A stretch of DNA of 64,000 nucleotides, from the NCBI RefSeq assembly GCF_004027225.2, contig NC_044278.2, forward strand, positions 56,723,743 to 56,787,742, written 5' to 3'. The notes beneath the pieces are model-generated. The model saw only the letters and a program-made list of their open reading frames with translations. It was not told the DNA's origin and ran no database searches. The DNA is from Strigops habroptila (taxonomy: Eukaryota > Chordata > Aves > Psittaciformes > Psittacidae). The translations under genes were made by a program, and so were the position numbers. Of the stretch, positions 23,501 to 35,920 are shown in pieces (the stretch's first letter is position 1; every line of letters begins with the position of its first letter).

Positions 23501-26076
23501 ATCCTGGTGTGACATAATTTCAAAACTGTGACCTAAGTACCTACATCAGACATAGTATCAAAAGATAGGTAAAGACATAAGTATCAAAACCTATAAGGCA
23601 GTTTGAAACCCACTTCAGGGTTTGATGGGCCTTGCCTCAACCAGTGGGGGGATCACAAGCATAAAATCATGGAACCTGTATTTGGGTTTGGTGGTGTTGC
23701 ATAGCTGCAATTAGTCCACATGATTTTCTTTTTGTTCTGCTGTCCTGTGAGGACTGCAGCAGGACTCCTGTCTTGACCAAGCTAGAGTTCTAGGGATGAA
23801 GCTAGTTACTCATTTCTCTTTCATAGAGGAGATCACACTTCTGCTCCCTTTGATGGACCCTTTTTTGGACTTGTTGATACTTCCTTGATAATCATTACAC
23901 CAAAGAAATTGGTGAAATGAGATTAGAATGACGAATGAATACCCCTCTTCCATTTCTTTAGGAGCTGTGTGCAGGGGAGGCACAAGACTTGTCTGTAACA
24001 TGTTGCCAAGCTTGCATGGTGCTGAGAGATGCCAGACTTGTCCAGGCAGCTGGGCTCTGGCACTGCTTGTGTACTCCTGCTCTGGTATGCTTTGTGGGAC
24101 CCAGGTTGGAGCAGCTGCAGTTCAGCAGGCTTGGGGTGTTAGGGGGTGGTGGAGTGGCTCTTAAAGGAGCTGAACTTCTAAAATGGGCTGCAGGTCAAAA
24201 TACTTCAGAAAATGCTACCATAGTTGTAGACAAGTTTTTCTTTTGCGCATGGTTAGTCATGTGGTGGAGCTGATTAATGCTTAAAATATTTTGATTTTAC
24301 AGTATGGTATTTTTCATTTTCTTAAGAGGTATCGAAAACTTTTACAAAGCTAGATAATATTGAAGAGGTCTATCACTACGTCAGAATTTCTATTTTCGAT
24401 AAGATGTTTTCATCTTTCTTATTTGTATAGCCATATTCAGATAATGATTACTTTTCATTTCATAGTGAAATCTCCTGTGCAAAATCTGGGTGATGAATGC
24501 TGTGGTTTAATACGTGTATATACCCTATTTTATTTTTAGGAAGTCCAAGGTATATTAGCATACATAGGCTGCAGTGGCAGCACCTAGATGTGTTTCAGCT
24601 GTTGTAGCAAAACTTACCTATTTGGGACCACGGAAATACATGCTTACAGTCCACACAACCTGCAAGTGCCATCGGAGTTCAAGGACACGGGAGCTCCTGA
24701 GGGAATGTATCACTTTTGTGAAATACTGGTATTTCTTGGTTGTAAAGGTTGAGCCCTTCACATTGTAAGGTGATGATAAATACTCCATTTGTGTGGCTCC
24801 TGTGACCTAAATATCTTACTGAAAGAAGGATGTTTGTGGATACTTGGTGGTTTTTTGTTTGGCTAACATTATGTTAAGAATGTCAGTCATGGAAGAAAGT
24901 TATTATTAGTTAAACTTCAGGATTCTCTAACACAATTTCAAATACATAATGCTACATAAAATACCTACCCTTTTCTTAAGGGTAGCGCTCAGAATTTTTT
25001 ATTTTGCTCCTGTCTTGTGACAGTTACTGCAAAAAAAAGTGGAAAATGTTGTTTAAGGACCAGATAGAGGTGATTTCATGATGTCTTTCATCAAGCCAGA
25101 CATGAAAGTTGCAAAGTATTTTTTGTAATTTAGAATTAATTTCTGAAGTATTTTGCAGTTCTATAGATTATAGTTTGGTTAATTCAGTAGCTTAGCATCT
25201 TTGTTAATATTCAGTGTGCCTGGAAGTCTCCTCTTATTGAAAGTGTATGACAGTTGTAAACAAGCAGCTGTTTTGGCTCTGGTCATGCGACACATCAAGA
25301 TTTCTTTGTGTTGAGTGGAAGGAAGCAATAGTGTTAGCCATGCTTTTAGTCACGTTTGCCATTTGCATTTTTTTAGGCAGATGTGGTAGCTTAATGCAAT
25401 TAATAAGAGTACTAAAGGTGAATGTTGAAGCACATCTGACTTCATGAAATTTTCATTCCTTTTAGACAAGCATTACAGATTCCATATTTCGTTTTGATGT
25501 TGGTCATGTAGCCTTTGAGAGTATTTTTTTTAGTAGACTGCTGAACTCCTGCTCTGCTCTGGTGGTAGCTGGTGGAGGGAGATTGAAGAAAGAGGACTAG
25601 AAGTCCAGGAGCTGCGGGTTTGTGTTGCTGGAATTGCTCGTCAGCTGCTAGCTACATGTTACTAAGCAAATCCTGTGTCTCCATCACCTTCACTGTGGTC
25701 TTGTTTCTTCTGTAAATTGTACTGTCTTAAACTACGTAGCTTCCATTGTGTTGGGAACCTTTGTTGTCTTTTCTCCCATTGCTGGGTAATAATCATAAGA
25801 TCCTTGATAGATATGTAATTTTGATACCTTCTCATGCTATACTTTATGCTCTGCTCGTACTCTGTGCATACTGATAATTGGTGCTTTTGTACCTTAACGG
25901 AGACTTGAGTGAATTTTATATAGATGATACTGCTTTATTTGTATACATGAACAATTATATGCATTGGTGTTTGAGCTGGAAGTCTTGTGATACAAGGTGT
26001 GAAAATACTGGTCACATTTGTTGGAATACTTCTGAGTTTGCCTAATGGCATCACTGTGAAGGAAGACTTTTATATA

Positions 26077-26147
26077 ATTCTTTAATAGAATATAAGATAG
26101 ATATGAAGAATATGAAGAATTATTCTTTAATAGAATGTAAAATAGAT
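26077..26147 (+). repeat. Imperfect direct duplication
   Basis: A 26-base unit at 26077-26102 recurs at 26122-26147 with two substitutions, an offset of 45 bases. Between the copies lies a short tandem 'tatgaagaa' repeat. It looks like a local replication-slippage duplication. Confidence 0.8.
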
Positions 26148-27007
26148 ACCCTAGATTTCTGTTGGTATGGAGTAGAAGTGCCACCTCCAAACAGGAAAAT
26201 TATCAATTCCTGTCTTGTATTGTTCAAATAATAATTTTTTTTTTCTTCTGAATGGTAGTAAAGTTTTATTGATGTAGTTGCATAACATTAACTCATTAAT
26301 CCTAATTGTGCATAAATCCACATAATTATCCTAATTGCTTGTTGAAATAGCAGTCTTGTTTCATGAAACAGGTAGGGTGCCCTGTTTAACTTTTTTCTTT
26401 AAATACAAAAAATTGCGGACAAACTGTTAGTGCTGTAGAGAGTGCTTTAGTGGCACGACTGTTTCAGTCCAGGATCTCCCCATTTCACATCCCTGATAAA
26501 GAACTGGGCCTTTGGTGTGCTGGATGGGTTCTCTGTGGTGTGACATCTTTAAAGACAAACCTGCATGTACTCCTAAGGTAACCAGATCAGTGTTTCCTTC
26601 ATGGGAACTCTGATCTGTATTGGAGATCAGCCTAAATCAGCAGCATTGGATTTGATTGTTCTAAATAGAGTTTTAGAACCAAGAAATTATTAAATCTTTA
26701 TGGTACTTGAAAATGTGTTACTCTGTGCTAAATGAGTAAGTTTTTTGAAAGTTATTACTAGACTTCTTTATGTGCTTGTTTCTGTCACTTTTTCTCCCTG
26801 AAATTGATTGTGCTTTAGGTGTTTGCTGAAAATGTTTGAAGTATGTTTTAGTCATGGTGTTAGTTATGGCTTCCCTGAAAATGAACAATTTATAGAGAAG
26901 TTTATCAAACTCTAGCAGTTTTGTGCAGCCAGGACAAAGATGTGGTTCTATCTGTGACGTCTTTGAATGTTGGGTGTGTGTTTTTCTTATTATAATTACC
27001 ATTAAAA

Positions 27008-27187
27008 GAACAAAAAACAAAAAAAACCAAACAAACAAAAAAAAAAAAAACCCCCACACCAAACAAAACCCAAACAAAACAAACACCAAACAAACAAAAC
27101 AAACAAACCAACCAACCCCAAACACACATGCACAAAAACCCTCACAAACAAAAAGCACACCCAACCACAAAAAAAAGAGGGGGGGGG
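27008..27187 (+). repeat. A/C-only low-complexity tract ending in a G-run
   Basis: About 165 bases composed almost entirely of A and C on the + strand (runs such as AAACAAAC, CCAACC, CACACC), ending in AGAGG and a run of at least eight G. The Lys/Gln/Thr/Asn-rich and Phe/Val/Cys-rich ORFs across it are translations of the repeat, not genes. Confidence 0.9.
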
Positions 27188-28140
27188 AGAGAAGACCTTG
27201 CCAGAATCTTCCAGAAGGAAATGGATATTTATAATGAGCTGGGTGAATGGAATTGTAAAACTACTGCATCACTGTGGAGGAAAGATTGTGTGTACGGACT
27301 TTCTGCTTTTGTAGTTGCCCGAACATACTAAATATTTTCTGTTGTGGGTTTTGTGGGAAGTATGATTTAGCTTGGGAAGTCATGATTTAGTTTTAGGTAG
27401 TCCTGTGAGAACAGGGCGTTGGACTCTTCTCTTTACCGGTCTCTTGCAACTGGAGATATTCGGTGATACTATGTTTCCTTTAGTTGTAACTTGTGACTGA
27501 TTGAATGTATCATTTTGAAGTTGTATTGAACTTGTACTGAGCACAGTGTGAAAACTGAAATGTAATGTTTTGCATCGTAGGTACAAGAACTGTAGAAGTC
27601 CATTTTAGAATTTGAAAGAACAAGTTTCTGCAGCTCTGGAAAGATATGGTATGTTTATGTTTTCACTTATATTGTGTATATGCTGATAATTATAATATGA
27701 AATAATTATACTTTTGTTCCATGATTAAAAAACCGAGAAGTTGAAAAGAAAGTCAGGAGGAAACACACATTCATTTCTCCCATATTTTTTTGGCTGTGAT
27801 GTTTACTAGTTAGACATAGTGCTAGAAAACTTTTTTTTTTATTTATTTCCCCTTGGAGAATACTGAAGATGCAACTTTAATTATTTCCCTTTTAATTTGT
27901 TTTAAAAGCTCAGCATTGCACTGCTACCATCTATATATTTCTCCATGGATTGGATAAGAATTGGTGCTGTTTCTGAAAGTTTTGGGGTTGGTTTGTTTGG
28001 GGGTTTTTTTCTGCCTGCTGAGCACATTTATAGTGAGACTTGCACAGGTTTTAGGTATGGCTTGAAAAATAAGTTCATAACTACTAGAAAACTGAAGTAA
28101 ACATCAGTGTAAGTTAAATTGGAATGTTAGGAAATAACAT

Positions 28141-28310
28141 TGCCTAGAGAAGCTGTGGCTGCCCGATCCCTGGCAGTGTTCAAGGCTGGGTTGGACAGGA
28201 CTTTGAGCAACCTGGTCTAGTGGAAGGTGTCCCTGCCCATGGCAGCAGGGTTGGAACTGGATGATCTTTAAGGTCCCTTCCAACCCAAACCATTCTGTGA
28301 TTCTATGAAA
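28141..28310 (+). mobile_element. CR1 LINE 3' end, sense
   Basis: Contains the CR1 tail in forward orientation: 'agaagctgtggctgccc', 'agtgttcaaggctgggttgg', 'aacctggtctagtggaagg', 'ggtcccttccaaccc' and the terminal 'attctgtgattctatga'. The octamer-like 3' end is intact, and the copy is severely 5'-truncated. Confidence 0.95.
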
Positions 28311-31300
28311 TACAGAAATGTAGCCTTCATTAGTAGTGTTAACATGAGCCCATAGCACATGGCATTTTTTTGTTTATGCTTTTAAATGTCTAGCCAGCTT
28401 AAAAAATATATACATGTATTACAGCAAGGTTGGAATCTTAACTTGTAGTTATTTTAATTTTCATTTTCTAACTTTATTCTGGTATAGTCCTGTGGAGGTA
28501 CCTGGTAGTACGGAATGACTGCACCATTTTGTAGGGTTTAAAGTTCTGTAGTTCTACAGCTTCGTACTTAGAGAATTTTGGAAGCTTTTTGCATTGCTGC
28601 ATTCAGAAAAGCAATTACTGTTTATTTTTTTACCATGTTAAATAGGTCTGTTAATGCGCATAAAAATTATATGTAATATAAAATTAACTGCTTCTAAGCT
28701 ACATGTGTACTTTTTTTTTAACCACTTAAAATGTGGGAAGAAATCACTAACTGCTGATAAGAGTTTTAGGCACCAGGGGTTTATGTCTGAGTTTTTGTTC
28801 TGAGGATATTTAAGCCAGGAAAATAGTTAAAGTTTTGAAATCTCAACCTTGCAGAAGGATTGTTTGATGTCTATCTTTTAAGTTCTGTTTCATAGGAAGC
28901 TATAGACAGGATTAATTCTAAGCTGTAACTTTAAATATAGTGTGTGCTAATTAAAGATTGTAAATGACTTTAAAAGCTATAGTGTTACATTATCACAGTC
29001 CAGATGTTCCTGAGAGAATTCTATAAATTGGTCCTTTACTGTAGCAGGCATCTGGCAGGTAGCATATATTCATTTTTTGCACCCACAGCACCACTGGGAC
29101 CACCCACCTGCTTCTAGCTCTCCGGTTCAATGCCAGTTGTGTGTATGATGGCTCTTCTTCAAACCTAAACCATTATTTCTTTATTGCCATTCTTTCTACT
29201 GGCTGCTTTTTTCTGAATGTTTAACTGTTTGCCACTGTATGTATGCATAGCCTGAGTACTGGTATGCACTTCATAAATTGATAAAGAATTCCCCTCTAAT
29301 CCCCCACAACTTGAGTAATGAATGCTAACGGAACATCAGAAAAGCTGTATGTTATGCTACAGAATTACATGATTGCTCGGTCTTAATATAAACTATATAT
29401 AAACAAATATGCGGGTGACACTGAAGAACTTGATGAACAGAAAGGTATTTTACATGGAAGGCTGCATGAAGGATGGGTAGCAAAAGAAAGCAAAATAGCA
29501 AAGCATAAGCAAAAGGACGGATGGAATAGAAGTTTAAATATTAAAACTGAAGTGAAGGTGTAAAACTTACCTGTTTGGAAAATAACTTAATTTGATACCT
29601 AGCCAGTAAAAGGAGAGCTACGAGAAGAAGTTTAAACAGATGATTGGATTTCACCTCCTGATATAGGAGGGGCTTTCTGTTCATAACTGTATATATTTTG
29701 GAGGAAGCCTGAAATAGCAAGCATAATTGAGTTAGAAACAAATGGCTCTGCTGCAAAATCAAGGAGTGTGTGTAGTGGAAAAAAAAAAAATCAGCTGTGC
29801 TCCAAATGAAAAATGCAGAAACTAAAGATTATTTCACTCTTTCCCTCTTTTACAAAGGGAAATAAAGTACGTCTGCCATCTTATTGAAATATCAAACCAA
29901 AAACAAGTGTTGAAAGGAAAATCTAATACCCAGAATTGCAGGGGCAGTTTTAGAAAATAACACACAGGCCTTTAGCTTTGGCACGAGGGGAGGGAATGGG
30001 GGCAAACCCTAGACCTTTTTCTGTTACTGTGTGATTTCTGGACTATTGACATCCAGGCAAAGTAAGTATACAGATATTACAAGAGTAAGCTTTTATGTAA
30101 ATCTATAGTTGATCTTTGTATATTGGGATGCACCAAATTCTACCTTTATTAGACTCAGTAACTTGTGTTTTTACTGAAGTGTAAATTCTAGAATGGCACC
30201 AGCTTTAATTTGAAGACAGCAGCAAATTCAGATCCCCACCCCAAATAGTTTATTCAAGTGTTAATTATTCTTGCTGTCCTGCATGTTTCTCTTCCTACTC
30301 TAATTTGAATTTGTCAGCCGTCAGTTTCTAGTCATGTGGGGGGTTTATATGCTTTCTTTTAATTGGAAGCTCTTTTTTATGTATTCTTTCTGTGCAATGA
30401 GAGGACTTAGTTTCTTCCAGTATCCGTATTGATTAGCATGATTACTTTGTACTTTTTCCATCATCTAATCACAAGGCACTTTTTTCCTATCTTCATGCTG
30501 TCTTTGGCTCTTTTCTGCTACTTCTGGAACACTGCTGAAGAATACTGAATAATTGGAGAACTGGGCACAAGTTTTGAACATGTCTGAAGTACTTTGTGTA
30601 GATGAACAGGCACTTTTCCAAGAACCCTTCATATCAGTTGTTCTAGCTGTAATACTGGGAGCATGTGTGTGTTTGCACATCAGTTGTGACTGTCTTAATC
30701 ACTTTAGGTTGGCATTTTCGAGGATAGAACCCAATTCTTTTGGTCTTCTAACTGTATGACTTTGTTAGTTGAATGTTTTGGTTTACTAGGCAATGGGCAA
30801 AAATAAAAGTGTATAGGTGTGTTACCAGTGGTTTTCTGCAGCTCCATTAGGATTTATGTTACCAGGTTTTCTTAGTGGCTGTTTTGTTTTACTTTAGGAT
30901 CATTGATAATTCAACCTGCTATTAGTTGCATGAAGAAAACTTCTGGAATCTTATGTCCATTCATGTTTTCTGTGTTGAAAGCAGCATGTAGGCAACAAAA
31001 ATAATTTCTTGATAAGGTTGAAAACATTAAGTCTCAAACATGTCTATTACCGTTTTTTTGGTTTGTTGGTTTTTTTTTTTTTCCCCTGCAAGTTGCAATT
31101 AAGATGGAATTTAGGGATTTGGTGAATATTCTACAATTTCCTCCAGGATACTTAAAACAATCTCAAGTTATAAAAGACCGGCTTTTCTATTAATTGTCAG
31201 TTCCTTTTTTGAAATAGTAACCTAGCAGGGGAAGTTCTGAGGGTACCTTTTACTGCATAGATAACTATCCATTTCATCATGGTACTCAAAATCTGGAAGT

Positions 31301-34300
31301 GTATCGTATTCATTCTTGGCGGATTCAGAGTGATTCTTCAGAAAACGTACAAAAGCTATCTTTAGTGGTATCTTCATGAGATAGATGGTTGTTTTTTAAT
31401 TAAGCAACTCAAATTCTGGCACTGGCAGGTCAGGAAGGGCATGGTAGTTCTTTGTACAGGTGAATCACCCTTGTTTTCATTAGATTATCTGTCAAAAAGA
31501 GAATCTTAAAAAAAAAAAAAAAATGGGATCAAAGATTACGTGGGTGGATACTTAAAATTCTTTTGTAAAAGAAACTTAAACTCTTACAAATGCCACTTCC
31601 AGGGCACCCATCCTTCAATGAGGTCAGTAAGAAGTTATAATTTAAATGAGAAAAGTGTTCCTTCTCTCCGGGATCTTCCTAGACCTCTGATACTAGGTGT
31701 CAGCTGCCAGATTGCTGTGGTTTCACAGAAAATGAACATCAAATAACATAGAGGAGGTAATAGGTATAGAAAATCCATGTAAGTGATAACTTTCAATTAA
31801 GTGGTGTGTACCTGGAAGTTTTTTGGCTTTATTTTTCATTGCTGACAAGTAGGTGCTTATGTTCTCCATCATGTGGCTTTAAGTTCTATATGTTGAAGCT
31901 GGGGACCTCTTCTTGGCTCCTGTTTGTGATCTTAGACTTTTGAGATTAAATGAAATATGTGAAGTGAAGATCTCAGCAGGCTATGCAACAGAGTTGCTTT
32001 TAGCCCCTTTTAATGCATCTGAACTTGTTTCTGGCTTCTTGTTCTTTCACTCATTTATTATTTTTTGTGTCCCTCTGTTTGAGTTCATAGGACCATTCTT
32101 TTCTGAAAATCTGCACCTTTGCCCCCTTGGAGAAATGCGTGTTGTCTCAGACTACTGCATAAGCATTATTTATCCTGTTGCCTCTTGATGAGGGCTACTC
32201 CAGGGAGCCACACAAGGTTCTTCAGATATATGGTTTGAGGGCATGGATCTTGTGTATTGTCTTGCTGCTTATAAGAGGGGTTGTTGCAGTCCTGGTTGAA
32301 TCTACCTCTTGTGAATAGTCACTAAGCAGATATAGATGTGTCTCTACGGGAGCCTGCCCAGTCCCAAAGAGCCAAGCAGCCATCTCAGGTTTCTTGGGCA
32401 TACTCCACAGGCACAAACTGCTCAGCGTGTCAGTGAAAGCCTAAACTGTAAGCCATGCTAATCATGACAGTGAAGACCAGAGAAATTTGTTTGAGTAATG
32501 AGAATAAATATCTTCTCTGGGGCTGCCCTGCCTTATAAAAGGCAAGTTACGTCTAGAGTGTGTTCTGTAAAGGAATTTGTGTGACAGAAAAGTGGTTGGT
32601 TTAGGTCAGTTTCCTATTCTTCATAATGTCAGTTTCCAAGATGCTAGTATATTCATCAGTGTGGTTTCCCTTTCCTGATCCAATAGTGTCCTTTAACTCT
32701 CTTATTTTTTTTTTTCTTTTTCTTTTTCTTTTGCCTTGTTTGGATCGACAATCAAAATGTCCTTTGTTCAAACTAGAATCAGAATAAGGGATCTTCTGAT
32801 GGCAGTCTCCTTTACCACCCACCCCGTGTTTCAACATGCTGGTCTCTTTGCCAGGAGACACTACTCTGCTGATGCGTGAATGAGTAAGGTTTTAGAAAAA
32901 TTAATTCTTTCATCTATGCTAGGGAATCCTTGCCTATCATATTCTGTCCCAAAGAGTGGCAGCAAGGGTAGGTAGGGAAGGTAGGGACAAGAAGGAGATA
33001 GAAGGGAAAATGATTCATTAAGATTTCTTGCATCTGCTTTGTTGAAAAATAGCATGAGTTTTGTAGACCCCATACAGTAAATCTAGTTTTAAGGTATCTT
33101 GTTACAGATTAGAAATGCTGTAACTACCCAATTCAAAGCCCTGATCCATGATAAATTCGATCTGTAGATACAAATTTCACTACAAAACTTAGATGAGTTA
33201 ACTTCACCTTGGTGAGGTTCCTGCCAGTTCGGATGCTGCCTCTCTTCAGGGAGCTGCTGCGGCTAATACGTTCAGTGGTAAGCTAAATCTGACTAACAGA
33301 GTTGAAGCTGTGACAGGCCCGGGCACAAACTTGTCTTGGCCATGATTGGTGGAGCTGCTACCTCAGTGCACATTCTTCAGCACTGTAAATCTGTTGGGTT
33401 TTGAATCCAGCACCAACACTTCATGTGTTCTCTTACTGTTGACAATCATTTTCATGACTTCTTCAATATGAAACCTCAGGAAAACCCTGTTTTATTAGGG
33501 TTGCTGTCAGCCTGTTGTTCTAACATGCTCCCACTTGAATGGAAGACTACTGTAACTAGCTTTTGCCCATGGTCTGGGTGATACAGGACCCCAGTCCAGG
33601 TAGGGAGTGATTGATTTGGCACACTCCAGAACCTGAGCTGGTACTGCCTGCAGTCAGACAGAATGCAGGTTTCCTAACACATGAGGCATTAGAGATTACA
33701 CCACTGTCCTCTTTGACCAGCATACTAAAAGTTACTTAGGCAAAGATCTAGAAGCAGTGTTAATTTCTGCATGCATTTTTACAGAGCAATTTCATATCAG
33801 TTCAGAAAGCAAAAAGAGTTTAGATTTAACTTTAGAAAAATGCACTGCCTTGGATTAGGCATCTGTTTCTTTAAAGCTGAGGCTTGCCTGAAAGTGGACA
33901 TTGTCAGGTCTTAAACAGTCAGAATGCCATAGGCAGTGTTTTTAAGGCTTCTTAGTTTTTCATGAGCATCTTGGTTTTTGCTATTTGCTTTTCTGTCCAG
34001 CTGATGGTCAGCAAACATTAATTTGAAAATCTTTACCCTGTTTGTCATTTAATGTTGACAGATGAGGAACCTTTCCAACTGACTCTTATTCATTGCACTG
34101 TGTTCCTGGCATTGACTCAGTTAAACTTTGACAATTCATACATGTGAAATATAAGTACTAGAGAACCTCTGCTTTGTTTCAGAGGTTTATGGTAACCTGC
34201 TTCTTTTTTACTTATGTCAGCTGCACTTGTGTTTAGATGAGAAAATGCAAATATAACTGATGTTAAAATAATTAAATTACATTTTTCCTATCTTGAGGAA

Positions 34301-35043
34301 TGCATCCAGTAAAACTAGTAGTTTGTAGCAGAATGGCAAAAGTCAGCAGCTTTTCTGACAAATTTTAGAAAATCACGGGCCTTGTTTACTAATAAGTGAT
34401 TTCATATCACTGACAAGTCAACAGATAACAAATTAGCATTGAGAATGCTGATTGCTTATCGAACCTAAGTCTTTACCAAAGACCCTTGTAACAGGTTGGA
34501 CTGAAGCACAAAAGCTTTCTTTACTGAAACATTTAAAGGTGTCTGATGTGCTCTCTTAGTATTTGCACCAGATCATTGTGACTTCGGGTGTTGGAGAGCT
34601 ATGGGTGTGCCCTGAATAGCTCACAAGCCTTTGTACACCTTGGTTCTGTGTGAGGCTTCTGCATGGCGACCTTCAGATGCGGGGAGTTTCATCTGGGCTA
34701 GAGCCACAGGAATAAACTTCTCGGATACTGTACAGAGGTCTGCCTTCATAGCTACTGGGTGTTTAGAAAAAAATAACTTTTTATTTACTAAACACAATAA
34801 TAACATTTCAATTTTAATCAAAACTTTATATTACCAGAAAGTGAATAATGCTTTCTGGTCTGACTCTCCATCAGAGGCCTTTTTTTCTTTACAGGCTTTG
34901 TCCAGTGTGCTTAGGAGCTTGGGTGGGAGAGAGAATGGGGTTGAATTGAGTATTGAGGGTTATATTTGGAAATATTTTATCAGTTAACTTTAGTTTAGAG
35001 TAGATAATAGCAGTAGGTAAGAGACTAACTGGTTCCTTTTCAG

Positions 35044-35189
35044 CCATGGAAGTAATCAGCTGGGGTGGTCCCAGGGCGCTCTGGGCACGAGTATTGCTGA
35101 GTGATCATTGGCTGCCACCTGCGTGACAAAGTAAAGGACCAACCCTTCAATTTATACCGTGGAGCCAGATCACGGGAAACAAGTGACAG
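35044..35189 (+). other. UBE3A: Probable UBE3A 5' UTR exon with upstream ORF
   Basis: A 146-base segment with a branch-point-like ctaac, a short pyrimidine tract and acceptor ccttttcag|cc upstream, and donor gacag|gtaaaa downstream. It is followed only 614 bases later by the start-codon exon. An ATG two bases into the exon opens a 26-codon ORF closed by TGA inside the same exon, so the exon cannot extend the UBE3A frame. Transcript evidence is not available here. Confidence 0.6.
35046..35126 (+). promoter_or_regulatory. Upstream ORF, 26 codons
   Basis: ATG at 35046 starts MEVISWGGP and ends at TGA 35124-35126. After splicing from either candidate upstream exon (both end in AG) the start has G at -3 and G at +4, a strong initiation context. 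The peptide resembles nothing I recognise. Its likely role would be to reduce scanning to the main start. Confidence 0.45.
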
Positions 35190-35803
35190 GTAAAATACCC
35201 TTTTGAAAATTTAAGGGAGAGAAGAGAGTAGATGTGGCTTAAATGGAGCAAAGAACCTAAAATACTGGCCACAGATAGTAAAGGTTGCTCCTCTGAAACT
35301 TTTACATAGCTTTAGCCTACTTTATGGTGGGGAGAGGCACATGGCAAATTGCAAGTTACATGCTGCTCCCCTGGGAATACAGAGCCTCATTAGGAACCAG
35401 TATCAATTGAGTTGTGGCAGAGAAACAACTAATGGAATTTTATTGTAGTTGGAAATTACAGTTCATATTTATGCATATGCTTCCAAATCTTTGAATGCTT
35501 GTTGTCTTGATGTTGGGTGCTTTCCACTGGTCCAAGAGATGGGTTTTAGTTTTTTCAGACAGGCTAAAAATAAGTTGATGAATTTTCAAGTTCACCAGTT
35601 GAGTGTACTGTAGTGAGTTACGCCAGAAGTCTTAAAATGCCATTCAAAAATTAACTCTTTTTTGTGTGTGCAGTAGGTCTTAATCTTGCAGTTAAAACAA
35701 TGCTTAGCATCCATATCTTTCTTCTGTTTTATGGTTTTTATTTAGCAGACTGGCTGAAAATAATTTGTAAGGACTTATAACTAAATTATTTTTAATTATT
35801 TAG

Positions 35804-35900
35804 AGTTGTTGAGCTTATGCTTAGCCCAGCGTGATACAGGACTGGTGTGACAACTCGTTTTTAATCAGTGACTCAATTGTGATCACCCTGATGTCACCGA
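35804..35900 (+). other. UBE3A: 5' UTR part of the UBE3A start-codon exon
   Basis: Acceptor ttatttag|agttg is followed by 97 untranslated bases before the long-isoform ATG. It includes a five-codon upstream ORF (35817-35834, ATG to TGA) and the start of a second upstream ORF at 35891 that overlaps the main start in another frame. Confidence 0.75.
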
Positions 35901-35917
35901 ATGGCCACAGCTTGTAA
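35891..35917 (+). promoter_or_regulatory. Upstream ORF overlapping the UBE3A start codon
   Basis: ATG TCA CCG AAT GGC CAC AGC TTG TAA encodes MSPNGHSL. It starts 10 bases before the main ATG at 35901 and ends 15 bases beyond it, in a different frame. A ribosome starting here would pass over the long-isoform start and stop 46 spliced bases before the internal ATG that opens the short isoform. Confidence 0.6.
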
Positions 35918-35920
35918 AAG
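35901..35920 (+). CDS. UBE3A: UBE3A coding exon A: long-isoform N-terminus
   Basis: ATG GCC ACA GCT TGT AAA AG encodes MATACK plus two bases of an Arg codon. As I recall it, this is the same N-terminal word as the human long isoform that begins MATACKR. The exon ends at a consensus donor (aaag|gtaagt). The start has C at -3 and G at +4, a middling context. The reading frame joins exactly to the next exon. I did not find an exon encoding the other human N-terminus (MEKLHQ...), though a short exon could be missed by eye. Confidence 0.85.

Larger units (their letters stand above)
23501..35043 (+). other. UBE3A: Main part of UBE3A intron 2
   Basis: AT-rich intron DNA. It holds a short direct duplication (26077-26147), an A/C-only tract (27008-27187), a CR1 tail (28141-28310) and several A- or T-runs such as that near 31509-31523. 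No exon with matching splice sites and no RNA gene was recognised. Confidence 0.5.

Noticed and set aside
24769..24826. C/D-box snoRNA-like segment (GTGATGA ... CTGA)
   Set aside because: The boxes are present by eye, but the flanks do not pair into a terminal stem and the spacing is short. Such boxes occur by chance in long introns.
26718..27234. 150- and 103-codon ORFs over the A/C tract
   Set aside because: Translations of low-complexity repeat (Phe/Val/Cys-rich on one strand, Lys/Thr/Asn-rich on the other).
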